From an uncultured Eubacteriaceae bacterium (GTDB taxonomy: Bacteria; Bacillota; Clostridia; Eubacteriales; UBA1433), in assembly GCA_937880125.1 (NCBI GenBank), contig CALFLU010000086.1, positions 1-27,743 of the forward strand: 27,743 nt of DNA. Direction: 5' to 3'. Under the pieces are notes generated by a model. That model searched no databases. It was not told the origin of the DNA and saw nothing but the letters and a program-made list of their open reading frames with translations. How positions within the stretch are numbered: position 1 is the stretch's first letter; every line of letters begins with the position of its first letter. Positions 10,127-18,251 of the stretch are shown here, piece by piece. The position numbers were made by a program, and so were the translations under genes.

Positions 10127-10159
10127 TTGAACAGACAAAAAACAGACCGGAGACAGATG

Positions 10160-10843
10160 ATGAACCATTATAAATGTGTGATATTTGATTTGGACGGAAC
10201 GCTTGCCAACACCAAAGCGGGCATTGTAAAAGGGTTTGAATATGCGGCCAAAGAAATGGGGTTTACCTATTTGCCGCAATATGAAAACACCATCATCGGT
10301 CCGTCGTTGATTGACAGTTTTCGCCATCTCTATAAGTTGCCCGAGCAAAAGGCGCAAGAAGCGGTGAGGCAATATCGCGCTTACTATGCCAAGCAGGGTA
10401 TGTTTGAATACAGCCTTTATAACGGAATAGAAGAGCTGATCAAAACACTGCGTGCGCAGAGCAAAATTTTGGCGGTGGCAACGACGAAATATCGAAAATA
10501 TGCGTTGCTGATGTTGCAGGAAAGCAAACTGCTTTCCTATTTTGACTACGTTGCGGGCAGCAATGAAGACGGAAGCAACGCAGGCAAAAACGAACTGTTG
10601 GCAGAGGTGATGAAAAACACCGCTTGCAGCGCTGCGCAATGTGTGATGATTGGCGACAAGCACCACGACGGACAGGGCGCCGCACACTATCACATCGATT
10701 TTATTTGGGCAAAGTACGGCTATGGGCAGCAAAGCGAGATGAAGGACATTCCCATAAAGCTTGTTGCCGAAAACGTGAACGATATTTATCGATACCTTGC
10801 AGAGGAAGATAAAATTCGCAACATTGCAGAAAATGAGCGGTGA
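10160..10843 (+). CDS. HAD-superfamily hydrolase, Gph/PpaX-like phosphatase
   Basis: A haloacid dehalogenase-type phosphatase of 227 residues. Motif I is FDLDGTL (nucleophile Asp10, acid/base Asp12), motif II is the Thr in VATTKYRKY, motif III is the Lys of AGKNELLAE, and motif IV is MIGDKHHDGQGA. A helical cap lies between motifs I and II (about residues 17-85), as in phosphoglycolate phosphatases and pyrophosphatase PpaX. The substrate cannot be read from sequence. GGAG (10149-10152) best serves ATG 10160; ATG 10157 or an in-frame TTG at 10127 are alternatives. It follows recA by 33 bp and is probably the last gene of the uppP-recA operon, though no terminator is visible after it. Confidence 0.85.
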   Translation: MNHYKCVIFDLDGTLANTKAGIVKGFEYAAKEMGFTYLPQYENTIIGPSLIDSFRHLYKLPEQKAQEAVRQYRAYYAKQGMFEYSLYNGIEELIKTLRAQSKILAVATTKYRKYALLMLQESKLLSYFDYVAGSNEDGSNAGKNELLAEVMKNTACSAAQCVMIGDKHHDGQGAAHYHIDFIWAKYGYGQQSEMKDIPIKLVAENVNDIYRYLAEEDKIRNIAENER

Positions 10844-10864
10844 AAGTTTTATTTTTCAACAAAT

Positions 10865-10880
10865 TATGTTAATATAAATA
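10865..10880 (+). promoter_or_regulatory. Possible weak promoter before the DUF5317-like gene
   Basis: The 73-bp gap before the next gene is AT-rich and contains TAATAT/TATAAA-like -10 sequences at 10870-10878, but no convincing -35 box at 16-18 bp. AAAGG at 10901-10905 is the likely ribosome binding site of the next gene. Confidence 0.25.
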
Positions 10881-10916
10881 GAAAGCAAGAATTCATCGAA
10901 AAAGGTACGAAAGCGC

Positions 10917-12764
10917 ATGATTATTGAAATAATTTTGATCAGTATCATCATAGCCCTGATTCGAAAAGGGAAAGTCAATCATATTGCAAAATATGATGTA
11001 AAATTGAAGGCTCTATTCTTTGCCTACCTGATCGTTCAACTGGGCTTGGTATTTTTTGGCAATAAATTGCCCGAGAGCATTGCAAATTATACGATGTTTA
11101 TCTATCTGCTGAGCTATTTGCTTTTGCTGGGATTTTTGCTTCGCAATATTGAACGCCCCGAGATTATGATTTTATTGGTGGGGGTGTTTTTGAACTTCAC
11201 CGTCACCTTTATCAACGGAGGAAAAATGCCGTTGTCGCCGGATGCTGCGGCCATGTCCGGAATGGCAGAAAACGGCAATGTCTTTTTGCAGAAAATGTCT
11301 GCCATCAGTGCATCGATGGGCGCGAGCACCAAGCTAAAAATATTGGGCGATATCATTCCCATGCCTGCTTTTTATCCCTTCAGCGTTGCTATTAGCGTTG
11401 GGGATTTGATTATATTTGTTGGGCTGTTTTTGGCAATTCAAAAGATGTTTGTGCGCGGAAAAACAGCAGAAAATCCCTTCAGCACAAAAAAAGAACGCCA
11501 AAGGGAAGAAGAATTTTTCAGCAAAGATGTGAAACTGGTGGATATCAGTGAATTTTTCAGCCCTGAAGAAAACCCTCAACAAAATTTTGAAGAAAAAAGC
11601 AGTGTACACGAGACCAACGCAATCACGCGGTTGATTGAAGAAATATCCGAAGTAAAAGAACCTGAAGCTGCAGAAAAAACCGTCTCACTGCAAAACAATG
11701 CATCACCTCGCAAAACACCCGATAGGCTGCCGGAACAAAAAAAGACAACGGTACAGCAACCTGACGGGCAGATAGTTGCGGATAAAGCAGCGGCCGAAGT
11801 AAAAAAATCGGAAACGCCCGTTGTGCCACAGGCTGTTGAGACCGAAAAATCGATCGAAGCGCAAAAGGTGCAAGCTGCGGTTGTTACACCTAAGCCCGTG
11901 ACCATTTCGGATGTTGAAGAGGCACCCGTCATTGTAGACGAAAACGGAAAGTCGGAGCAGCCTGATACAATTGCAGAAATAGGCCCGGGTGAAGGAGTTG
12001 AAATTGAGCCGGGGCAGCTTACGTTTTTGGATGATGAAATGGCGATGTATATAGATTTGTTTAAAACGAATTCACCACTAAAGGATTATATTAAAAATAT
12101 GGCACAACAGCCTGCACCAACAGAAGAACAAGAAGAAAAACCGCAGCCCGAAGAGGTGCCTTCGCAGGAAATACTTGCAAAAGACGGCACGGAAAATATC
12201 ATGAAACAATATTTTTCTCCGCCTGTTGTTCAAGCGTTGCCCGACGAGCAAGTAGCTGCTGTTGAAGATGTGTTTGAAGAAGAAGTTGCAAAAACGTTGA
12301 CAGATGATGAGCCCAAAGAGGAAGATGGCGCTTCGCTCTCTAAAACACGACAGCTTTCTATGCAGGATTTGGCAAAAGCCGGCGAAGAGGAGAGAGAAAA
12401 ATCGGAGGAAGAAGAACTGGGTCAGCCCGCCATTACCCGTCAAATCAACGCGCGGCCTTCCACAAGAGCTATTTTGCGTGCGATAAAAGGCGGAGAGGGA
12501 TTTGAATATAACGAAGACAAATATACGCTGACGTTTAAGGAAAGCGAGGAGGTGCCTTTGCAGGAACGCAAAGAGATGTTCTTGCAGCAACTCTATGAAT
12601 ACGATATTGATATTCGCAAAACGAATGCAGCCAGCAATGAAGAAAAAGAAAAAATTGAAATGGATATTAAACGAGATCAAGGAATCAATGTTGACGATAT
12701 GTTTATTGTGGAGGACGGAAGGTTTATAGCGAACCCCAATTATAAATTCAGAAAGAAAAAATAA
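10917..12764 (+). CDS. DUF5317-like membrane protein with a long acidic C-terminal extension
   Basis: A 615-residue protein of unknown function. The first ~185 residues resemble DUF5317 proteins: about five hydrophobic segments (near 1-13, 30-48, 58-77, 82-98 and 159-178) with a conserved-looking loop FINGGKMPLSPDAA followed by a Met/Ser-rich stretch. From about residue 186 the protein becomes a hydrophilic tail rich in Glu, Lys, Pro, Gln and Ala, probably disordered and cytoplasmic, to about residue 505. The last ~100 residues look more ordered (ILRAIKGGEGFEYNEDKYTL and a highly charged helix) and end in KFRKKK. DUF5317 proteins as I know them are short, so the tail of about 430 residues is unusual. 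The gene stands alone, with a terminator 17 bp after its stop. Confidence 0.75.
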   Translation: MIIEIILISIIIALIRKGKVNHIAKYDVKLKALFFAYLIVQLGLVFFGNKLPESIANYTMFIYLLSYLLLLGFLLRNIERPEIMILLVGVFLNFTVTFINGGKMPLSPDAAAMSGMAENGNVFLQKMSAISASMGASTKLKILGDIIPMPAFYPFSVAISVGDLIIFVGLFLAIQKMFVRGKTAENPFSTKKERQREEEFFSKDVKLVDISEFFSPEENPQQNFEEKSSVHETNAITRLIEEISEVKEPEAAEKTVSLQNNASPRKTPDRLPEQKKTTVQQPDGQIVADKAAAEVKKSETPVVPQAVETEKSIEAQKVQAAVVTPKPVTISDVEEAPVIVDENGKSEQPDTIAEIGPGEGVEIEPGQLTFLDDEMAMYIDLFKTNSPLKDYIKNMAQQPAPTEEQEEKPQPEEVPSQEILAKDGTENIMKQYFSPPVVQALPDEQVAAVEDVFEEEVAKTLTDDEPKEEDGASLSKTRQLSMQDLAKAGEEEREKSEEEELGQPAITRQINARPSTRAILRAIKGGEGFEYNEDKYTLTFKESEEVPLQERKEMFLQQLYEYDIDIRKTNAASNEEKEKIEMDIKRDQGINVDDMFIVEDGRFIANPNYKFRKKK

Positions 12765-12781
12765 TTCTTCCCATAACAAAA

Positions 12782-12813
12782 ACAATCCGAAAACAGCAAT
12801 TCGGGTTGTTTTT
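12782..12813 (+). terminator. Intrinsic terminator after the DUF5317-like gene
   Basis: A 10-bp stem, ACAATCCGAA (12782-12791) with TTCGGGTTGT (12800-12809), has one G-T wobble, an 8-base loop and a T run to 12813. It ends the single-gene unit before the phosphopantetheinyl transferase gene. Confidence 0.85.
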
Positions 12814-12879
12814 ATATGGGCATTTTCGGCAGTTTGAGTGGTTTGAATTGCATTTATTTGACAGGATAAAGGAATAAAT

Positions 12880-13509
12880 ATGAAAGTATATGTGTTGGAT
12901 GATGTGCAAAAAATAGAGACAGGCATCATAGAAAAAGCTTTGCAAGTCATGCCCCGGGCGAGAATGCTGCAGGCAGAGAAATTGCTGTTGTCTAGGGACA
13001 GAGTGGTGAATGCGGCATCTTTTTTGTTACTGGCATACGGATTAAAGGCACAAGGTATATCGATAAACGAAATAGAGCTGACGTACGGCAAAAATAAAAA
13101 GCCCTATCTCACAAACAACAAGTGGTATTTTAATATCAGTCACAGCAAAGAGGCCATAGCCTGCGGCGTTTCAAAATTTGAATGCGGTGTTGATATTGAA
13201 AAAATACGTCCCGTCAGTGACAGCTTGCTGACACGTGTTTGTTCGGAAGAAGAAAAAAATGCAATCCTCGCATCAAGTAATCGTGAAAAAGCCTTCGCAC
13301 AATTATGGGCAAAAAAGGAAGCCTATATCAAGTTTAAGGGTGGCAGCGTTTTGACTGATTTAAAAAAAATCGATGAAAAAATCAAAGAAGAAAAGGTGTT
13401 CGTCCATCTGCTTCATCAAGAAGGCTACGGGCTTTGCGCCTGTTCGGGCAAAGAAGAATTTGCAGAAAAAATTGCAGTGACAAAAGAACAAATTTCGCGC
13501 TTTGAATAA
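12880..13509 (+). CDS. 4'-phosphopantetheinyl transferase, Sfp type
   Basis: An enzyme of 209 residues that moves the phosphopantetheine arm from coenzyme A to a serine of a carrier protein. The family motifs are present: FNISHSKEA, the Mg-binding GVDIEKIRP (Asp105, Glu107) and WAKKEAYIKFKGG (Trp143, Glu147, Lys151). The Sfp/AcpT length and the W-x-x-K-E-A-x-x-K motif separate it from the shorter AcpS type. It could serve fatty-acid acyl carrier protein or a secondary-metabolite synthase; no carrier protein or synthase gene is in the window. AAAGGA precedes the ATG by 8 bp. A consensus TTGACA at 12858-12863 has no -10 box upstream of the gene. uvrA starts 60 bp after the stop. Confidence 0.9.
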   Translation: MKVYVLDDVQKIETGIIEKALQVMPRARMLQAEKLLLSRDRVVNAASFLLLAYGLKAQGISINEIELTYGKNKKPYLTNNKWYFNISHSKEAIACGVSKFECGVDIEKIRPVSDSLLTRVCSEEEKNAILASSNREKAFAQLWAKKEAYIKFKGGSVLTDLKKIDEKIKEEKVFVHLLHQEGYGLCACSGKEEFAEKIAVTKEQISRFE

Positions 13510-13523
13510 AACAAGCGAAGGTG

Positions 13524-13532
13524 TGTTATAAT
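13524..13532 (+). promoter_or_regulatory. Possible extended -10 promoter for uvrA
   Basis: TGTTATAAT matches the extended -10 consensus TGnTATAAT exactly. A TTGAAT at 13502-13507 lies 19 bp upstream, a loose -35. If used, transcription would start near 13539, just past the AAGGAG at 13533-13538, so that ribosome binding site would not be in the message. Confidence 0.45.
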
Positions 13533-13547
13533 AAGGAGAAAATTTTA

Positions 13548-13577
13548 TTGAAAACAGAAAGAAAACAGCATGAATAA
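13548..13577 (+). CDS. Possible 9-codon leader ORF overlapping the uvrA start
   Basis: A TTG codon at 13548 lies 9 bp after a consensus AAGGAG (13533-13538) and opens nine codons (M-K-T-E-R-K-Q-H-E) ending in TAA 13575-13577, which overlaps the uvrA ATG by 8 bp (ATGAATAA). uvrA itself has only a weak AGAAAG before its ATG and a frame-closing TGA at 13549-13551. The layout suits translational coupling. It is small and could be chance. Confidence 0.35.
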   Translation: MKTERKQHE

Positions 13578-16398
13578 ACAGATTATAATTCGCGGAGCGA
13601 ATGAAAATAATTTAAAAAATATATCTTTAAAAATTCCTAAAAATAAATTGGTCGTCTTTACGGGGCTCTCTGGTTCGGGCAAGACCTCCTTGGCGTTTGA
13701 TACCATTTATGCGGAGGGGCAAAGGCGCTATATTGAAAGTTTGTCTGCCTATGCCAGACAATTTTTGGGACAGATGAATAAGCCGGATGTGGACTACATC
13801 GAAGGGCTCTCTCCCGCCATATCCATTGATCAAAAAACCACAAACCGCAATCCCCGTTCCACGGTGGGGACGGTGACGGAAATTTATGATTATCTCAGAT
13901 TGCTCTATGCGCGTATCGGCATTGCGCATTGTCCCTCCTGCGGCAAGGAAATTACCTCGCAAAGTATCGACATGATTATTGAAGACATTATGTCTTTAGA
14001 CGAAGGCCAAGCATTTTATATTCTTGCGCCGGTTGCCGTGGGGCAAAAGGGGCAGCACAAAAAACTGATAGCAAGCTTGCAAAAAAGCGGCTATGTCAGG
14101 GTGTTGGTAGATAGTGAGATGTATGACATCAACGAAGTGCCGGAACTGGATAAAAACATCAAGCATACAATAGAAGTTGTTGTGGACAGACTAAAAATGA
14201 AAAGCAGTATTCGGAGTCGACTGGCTGACAGTGTGCAAGATGCCCTGCGTTTGTCGGACGGCATTGTCATTTGTGATGTCCTCGAAAAGCAACGGCGTGT
14301 TTACTCGGAAAAATATGCTTGCCCCGATTGCAATATCAGCCTTGAAAAACTGGAACCCAGAGTGTTTTCTTTTAACTCGCCCTTTGGCGCTTGCGAAAAA
14401 TGTTCGGGATTGGGCATGCTCTATGAAGTGGACGAAGACATGGTGGTAAAGGATAAAACACTGTCTTTGGCGCAAGGCGCCATTGACATTGCAGGGTGGA
14501 ATTTTTCTAAAAAAGGCGGTCTGGCGTTTTTCTATATGGAAGCCTTGGTCAAAGAATACGGCATTGATATTCATACGCCCTATGAAAAGCTCGATAAAAA
14601 AATTCGAGATATTTTGATGTACGGCACAGGCGATAAAAAAATAAACGTACAATATTTCAGCAACAGTTTTGCCGGTGAGTTTAATCCTGTTTTCGAAGGC
14701 ATTATACCCACCATCAAACGCAGATACCACCAAACACAAAGCATCGGCATGAAAAAATATTATCAATCCTTTATGAATTATACCCCTTGTCCGCTTTGCC
14801 ATGGCGACAGGCTCAAAGAGTCTTCTCGCTATGTGACGGTGGGCGGAAAAGGAATTATCGAATTTACCAAATTATCCATTGCAGAGGGGCTGGACTTTAT
14901 TGAAAATCTGACGCTCAGCGAAAAAGACAGCGCCATAGCCCATCAGGTGTTGGCGGAAATCAAAGGGAGACTGAATTTTTTGCTGAATGTGGGATTGGAT
15001 TATTTGACGCTTTTTCGCGCTTCGGCATCTTTGTCGGGTGGGGAAAGTCAGCGCATTCGCTTGGCCACGCAAATCGGTTCGGGCCTTACGGGTGTGTTGT
15101 ATGTGTTGGACGAGCCCAGCATTGGACTGCACCAGCGCGATAACCGAAAATTGCTGGACGCCTTGCGCAAATTGGTGGAATTGGACAATACGCTCATTGT
15201 TGTAGAGCATGACGAAGAGACGATGTATGAGGCGGACTATATCGTGGATATTGGGCCGGGAGCAGGTATTCACGGGGGAGAAGTGGTGGCGGCAGGATCG
15301 GTAGAAAAGATAAAAGCCACGAAAAAATCCATCACAGGGCAATATTTGAGCGGTGCAAAAAAAATAGAAGCCCCCGCGCAGCGCACAGCGCCCGGAAAAT
15401 TGAAAATCAAAATAAAAAATGCGCGTGAAAACAACTTAAAGAACATTGATGTTGCCTTTCCTTTGGGCTTGATGACCTTGGTTACAGGGGTATCGGGTTC
15501 GGGAAAAAGCACGTTGATCAATGAAATTTTATATAAAGGTGCCGCAAAAGCGCTGTATAAAAGCAATACAAAGCCCGGCGCACATGACAAGATTGAAGGA
15601 TTGGACAACATTGACAAAGTCATCGAAATTGACCAATCGCCCATTGGCAGAACCCCGCGGAGCAACCCCGCAACCTATACGGGGGTTTTTGACGATATAA
15701 GAAACTTGTTTGCTTCAACAAATGAGGCAAAAATGCGCGGATTCGGCAAAGGACATTTTTCTTTCAATGTCAAGGGTGGCCGCTGTGAAAGTTGCAGCGG
15801 AGACGGCATTATCAAGGTGGAAATGCATTTTTTGTCAGATGTTTATGTGGAATGCGAAGTCTGCAAAGGCAAACGCTATAACCAAGAAACTTTGAGTGTG
15901 CGCTATAAAGGAAAAAATATTGCCGACGTGTTGGAGATGACCGCAGAAGAAGCGCTGAATTTTTTTGAAGGCATTCCTTCGATACGCAACAGATTGCAGA
16001 TTTTAAATGATGTGGGACTTTCCTATGTCAAGTTGGGACAGTCATCTACAACGCTCTCGGGCGGCGAGGCACAGCGCATAAAACTGGCCTTTGAATTGAG
16101 CAAGCGCGCAACGGGCAAAACGCTGTATTTGTTGGATGAGCCCACAACGGGCTTGCATGCCGCGGATGTGAGCAAACTGCTTAAGGTGTTGCAGCGGCTC
16201 AAAGAAAGCGGTAACACGGTTATCATTATCGAACATAACCTGGACATGATAAAATGTGCCGATTACATTATCGACATGGGACCGGAAGGCGGCGACAAAG
16301 GCGGGCAAGTCATTGCTATGGGAACGCCCGAAGAAGTGATGAAAAACACGAAGAGCTATACGGGTCAATACCTAAAAAAAGTATTGAAATCACATTAA
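13570..16398 (+). CDS. uvrA: Excinuclease ABC subunit UvrA
   Basis: The damage-recognition ATPase of nucleotide excision repair; it works as a dimer and loads UvrB. It has 942 residues, normal length. Two ABC modules are visible: Walker A GLSGSGKT (32-39) and GVSGSGKS (640-647), signatures [12 protein letters not shown] and [12 protein letters not shown], and Walker [12 protein letters not shown] and [11 protein letters not shown]. Zinc-type cysteine pairs appear at HCPSCGK (about 117), CPDC with CEKCSG (about 252-282) and CESCSGDG with CEVCKGK (about 738-768). ATG 13570 is the only reasonable start because TGA closes the frame at 13549. Its own ribosome binding site is weak. uvrB and uvrC are not nearby. 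No LexA-type box was seen upstream. Confidence 0.98.
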   Translation: MNKQIIIRGANENNLKNISLKIPKNKLVVFTGLSGSGKTSLAFDTIYAEGQRRYIESLSAYARQFLGQMNKPDVDYIEGLSPAISIDQKTTNRNPRSTVGTVTEIYDYLRLLYARIGIAHCPSCGKEITSQSIDMIIEDIMSLDEGQAFYILAPVAVGQKGQHKKLIASLQKSGYVRVLVDSEMYDINEVPELDKNIKHTIEVVVDRLKMKSSIRSRLADSVQDALRLSDGIVICDVLEKQRRVYSEKYACPDCNISLEKLEPRVFSFNSPFGACEKCSGLGMLYEVDEDMVVKDKTLSLAQGAIDIAGWNFSKKGGLAFFYMEALVKEYGIDIHTPYEKLDKKIRDILMYGTGDKKINVQYFSNSFAGEFNPVFEGIIPTIKRRYHQTQSIGMKKYYQSFMNYTPCPLCHGDRLKESSRYVTVGGKGIIEFTKLSIAEGLDFIENLTLSEKDSAIAHQVLAEIKGRLNFLLNVGLDYLTLFRASASLSGGESQRIRLATQIGSGLTGVLYVLDEPSIGLHQRDNRKLLDALRKLVELDNTLIVVEHDEETMYEADYIVDIGPGAGIHGGEVVAAGSVEKIKATKKSITGQYLSGAKKIEAPAQRTAPGKLKIKIKNARENNLKNIDVAFPLGLMTLVTGVSGSGKSTLINEILYKGAAKALYKSNTKPGAHDKIEGLDNIDKVIEIDQSPIGRTPRSNPATYTGVFDDIRNLFASTNEAKMRGFGKGHFSFNVKGGRCESCSGDGIIKVEMHFLSDVYVECEVCKGKRYNQETLSVRYKGKNIADVLEMTAEEALNFFEGIPSIRNRLQILNDVGLSYVKLGQSSTTLSGGEAQRIKLAFELSKRATGKTLYLLDEPTTGLHAADVSKLLKVLQRLKESGNTVIIIEHNLDMIKCADYIIDMGPEGGDKGGQVIAMGTPEEVMKNTKSYTGQYLKKVLKSH

Positions 16399-16425
16399 TC
16401 ACTTTCATATTTTTTTTTCTTATTG

Positions 16426-16436
16426 TATGATATAAA
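16426..16436 (+). promoter_or_regulatory. Possible -10 region before cdaA
   Basis: The 69-bp gap between uvrA and cdaA has a run of nine T (16410-16418) and then TATGATATAAA, containing two overlapping -10-like hexamers. No good -35 is present, and the T run has no stem before it, so it does not look like a terminator. AAGGATGA at 16452-16459 is the cdaA ribosome binding site. Confidence 0.3.
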
Positions 16437-16467
16437 TAGCTTTAATAATCAAGGATGATTCCGCACT

Positions 16468-17343
16468 ATGATGGATTTTTTGACAGTCTCAAAAGAATTA
16501 TTTGCTATGATCAGTGTCCAAAACGTCATAGATATTCTTATTGTTGCCTATTTGGTGTATAAAATCATCTATTGGGTCAGCGGAACACAGGCAGCGGAGG
16601 TGGCAAAAGGGCTGCTGTTGATTGTGCTGACGATGCAGCTGAGCTCATGGTTTGGATTGATTACGCTGTCCTATATTCTGAAAAATGTATTAACGGCAGG
16701 GCTAATTTTACTTGTTGTTGTTTTTCAACCCGAATTGCGCCGTATTTTGGGACGCATTGGGCGAACCTCTATTTTTGAAAATCGCATAATGAGAAATCTC
16801 TTTTCGGTAAGAAAAAGCGACGCAAATTTTGAAGAAATGATCGATACCATCGTTCAAGCGTCGACAGATATGGGAAAAGAAAGACGCGGTGCGCTCATTG
16901 TTATCGAGCGGCAAACCGATTTGGACGATATTGTTTCCACGGGCATAAAGATGGAAGCAGCGTTGAGCAAAGAATTGCTCGAAAATATTTTTGTCCCCTA
17001 TACACCTTTGCACGACGGTGCGGCAGTGATCAACCTGGAAGAAGGAAAAATCATGGCCGCAGGGTGCTTGTTGCCCTTGACACAAATCAAAACGCTGCGC
17101 AAAGAACTGGGCACACGGCACCGTGCAGGATTGGGCATGAGTGAAGTCAGCGATGCGCTGACCATTATTGTTTCTGAAGAAACAGGAACCGTATCGGTTG
17201 CCGTCAAAGGCAGATTATCAAGATTTTTAAACGCAACTACGCTCAAGAAGCTTTTGGTGGATGAGCTTGCGGGAGAAGAAGGAAATGTAAATATAGAAGG
17301 ATTTTTGAGGTTCCGTCAAAATGAAAAAGAAAAAGAAGAATAA
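16468..17343 (+). CDS. cdaA: Diadenylate cyclase CdaA
   Basis: A membrane-bound enzyme of 291 residues that joins two ATP molecules into cyclic di-AMP, a messenger controlling potassium transport, osmolyte uptake and wall homeostasis in Bacillota. Three hydrophobic segments fill the first ~85 residues, followed by the DAC catalytic domain with LHDGAAVI (Asp183-Gly184-Ala185) and GTRHRAGLGMSE (Arg217-His218-Arg219), the two motifs needed for catalysis. AAGGATGA lies about 8 bp before ATG 16468; ATG 16471 is an alternative. The last 23 bp overlap cdaR, so the two proteins are probably translated together. glmM, the usual third gene of this cluster, is not in the window. Confidence 0.96.
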   Translation: MMDFLTVSKELFAMISVQNVIDILIVAYLVYKIIYWVSGTQAAEVAKGLLLIVLTMQLSSWFGLITLSYILKNVLTAGLILLVVVFQPELRRILGRIGRTSIFENRIMRNLFSVRKSDANFEEMIDTIVQASTDMGKERRGALIVIERQTDLDDIVSTGIKMEAALSKELLENIFVPYTPLHDGAAVINLEEGKIMAAGCLLPLTQIKTLRKELGTRHRAGLGMSEVSDALTIIVSEETGTVSVAVKGRLSRFLNATTLKKLLVDELAGEEGNVNIEGFLRFRQNEKEKEE

Positions 17344-18250
17344 AATTCTATATTTTGCATTTGCATTGATTATTTCCATTTTGCTTTGGATGATTGCGTT
17401 GAATGAAGAAAACCCGGTGGTCACACGCAACATGGTGAATCTGCCGGTCAGTATTCAAGGGCAACAAATTTTGGCTTCGCAAGAGCTGGTTGCGTTGAAA
17501 AAGCAAAATGCCGTGAACCTGAAGCTAAAGGGACCGGTTTTGACCGTGGGTACCATTGCAGCCAAGGATCTCAGCATTCATGCAGACGTATCAGCTATTA
17601 GCAGAACAGGCGAATATGTGGTGCCTGTCACGGTAAGCGGGCTTCCCTATGGTGTAGAAGTAACAGAGGTTGGTCCTGCAAACATCACAGTGAGTGTGGA
17701 TCGGCTGACGGAAAAAGAAATGCCGGTAACGGTGACCAGTATAGGAAATGTATCAAACGACCTATCTGTTTTTTCCTTGAAACCCTCAACAAGCAACGTT
17801 ACGGTAATGGGCCCTGAAAGCATTGTAAAAACAATCGACAGAGTGACAGCGACGGTGGAATTGGGTCAAGTGGGCCAAGACACCACCCAACATCAACCCT
17901 TGACAGCCTACACCAAAGAAGGTGCAAAAGTCACGGACATTACAATCAGCGAAACCGGTGTAGATGTGGAAATCTTACTTGGCGAAAAGAAAACCGCCCA
18001 GGTGGTCTTGACAGTGCAGGGCAAGCCTGCCGAAGGCTATGCTGTCACGGCAATTTCTTCAGAGCCCGATACAGTTGAAATCATTACTCGAGATTCGACG
18101 GTGAGCAATGTGTCTGCGATTGTAAATCTTTCGGGCCAAGAAACAGCCGATGTTTCGTTGGCGGCAACATACAACATTGACGAGAACATGATCACGGTGA
18201 TTAATGCGCCGACGATTCGGGCAGTGCTGAAAATAACGCCGATTCAGTGA
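17321..18250 (+). CDS. cdaR: CdaA regulatory protein CdaR (YbbR-domain protein)
   Basis: A 309-residue protein with a lysine-rich start (MKKKKKNK), one membrane helix at about residues 9-26 and an extracytoplasmic part built of YbbR-type repeats of about 80 residues; three or four fit into 37-305. Typical signs are the strand patterns LPVSIQGQ, VDRLTEKEMPVTV, VMGPESIV and AQVVLTVQGKP. CdaR binds CdaA and modulates c-di-AMP production in Bacillus, Listeria and Staphylococcus. TGAGG lies 8 bp before the ATG. The lysine-rich N-terminus shares its DNA with the Glu/Lys-rich C-terminus of CdaA. The next gene begins after a 1-bp gap. Confidence 0.92.
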   Translation: MKKKKKNKILYFAFALIISILLWMIALNEENPVVTRNMVNLPVSIQGQQILASQELVALKKQNAVNLKLKGPVLTVGTIAAKDLSIHADVSAISRTGEYVVPVTVSGLPYGVEVTEVGPANITVSVDRLTEKEMPVTVTSIGNVSNDLSVFSLKPSTSNVTVMGPESIVKTIDRVTATVELGQVGQDTTQHQPLTAYTKEGAKVTDITISETGVDVEILLGEKKTAQVVLTVQGKPAEGYAVTAISSEPDTVEIITRDSTVSNVSAIVNLSGQETADVSLAATYNIDENMITVINAPTIRAVLKITPIQ

Positions 18251-18251
18251 T

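Noticed and set aside
9713..10732. A 339-codon open frame on the - strand across the end of recA and the HAD gene
   Set aside because: It covers two genes with clear motifs on the other strand; its composition is that of a shadow frame.
12858..12863. Consensus -35 box TTGACA before the phosphopantetheinyl transferase gene
   Set aside because: A -10 box at the right distance would lie at or past the start codon, and none is convincing; the match is probably chance.
13484..13495. Possible LexA box near uvrA (GAAC-N4-TTCG)
   Set aside because: The second half does not match GTTC, and it lies inside the upstream coding sequence. No better box was found before recA or uvrA.
16410..16418. Run of nine T after uvrA as a terminator
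   Set aside because: There is no stable stem directly before it, so it does not meet the intrinsic terminator pattern.
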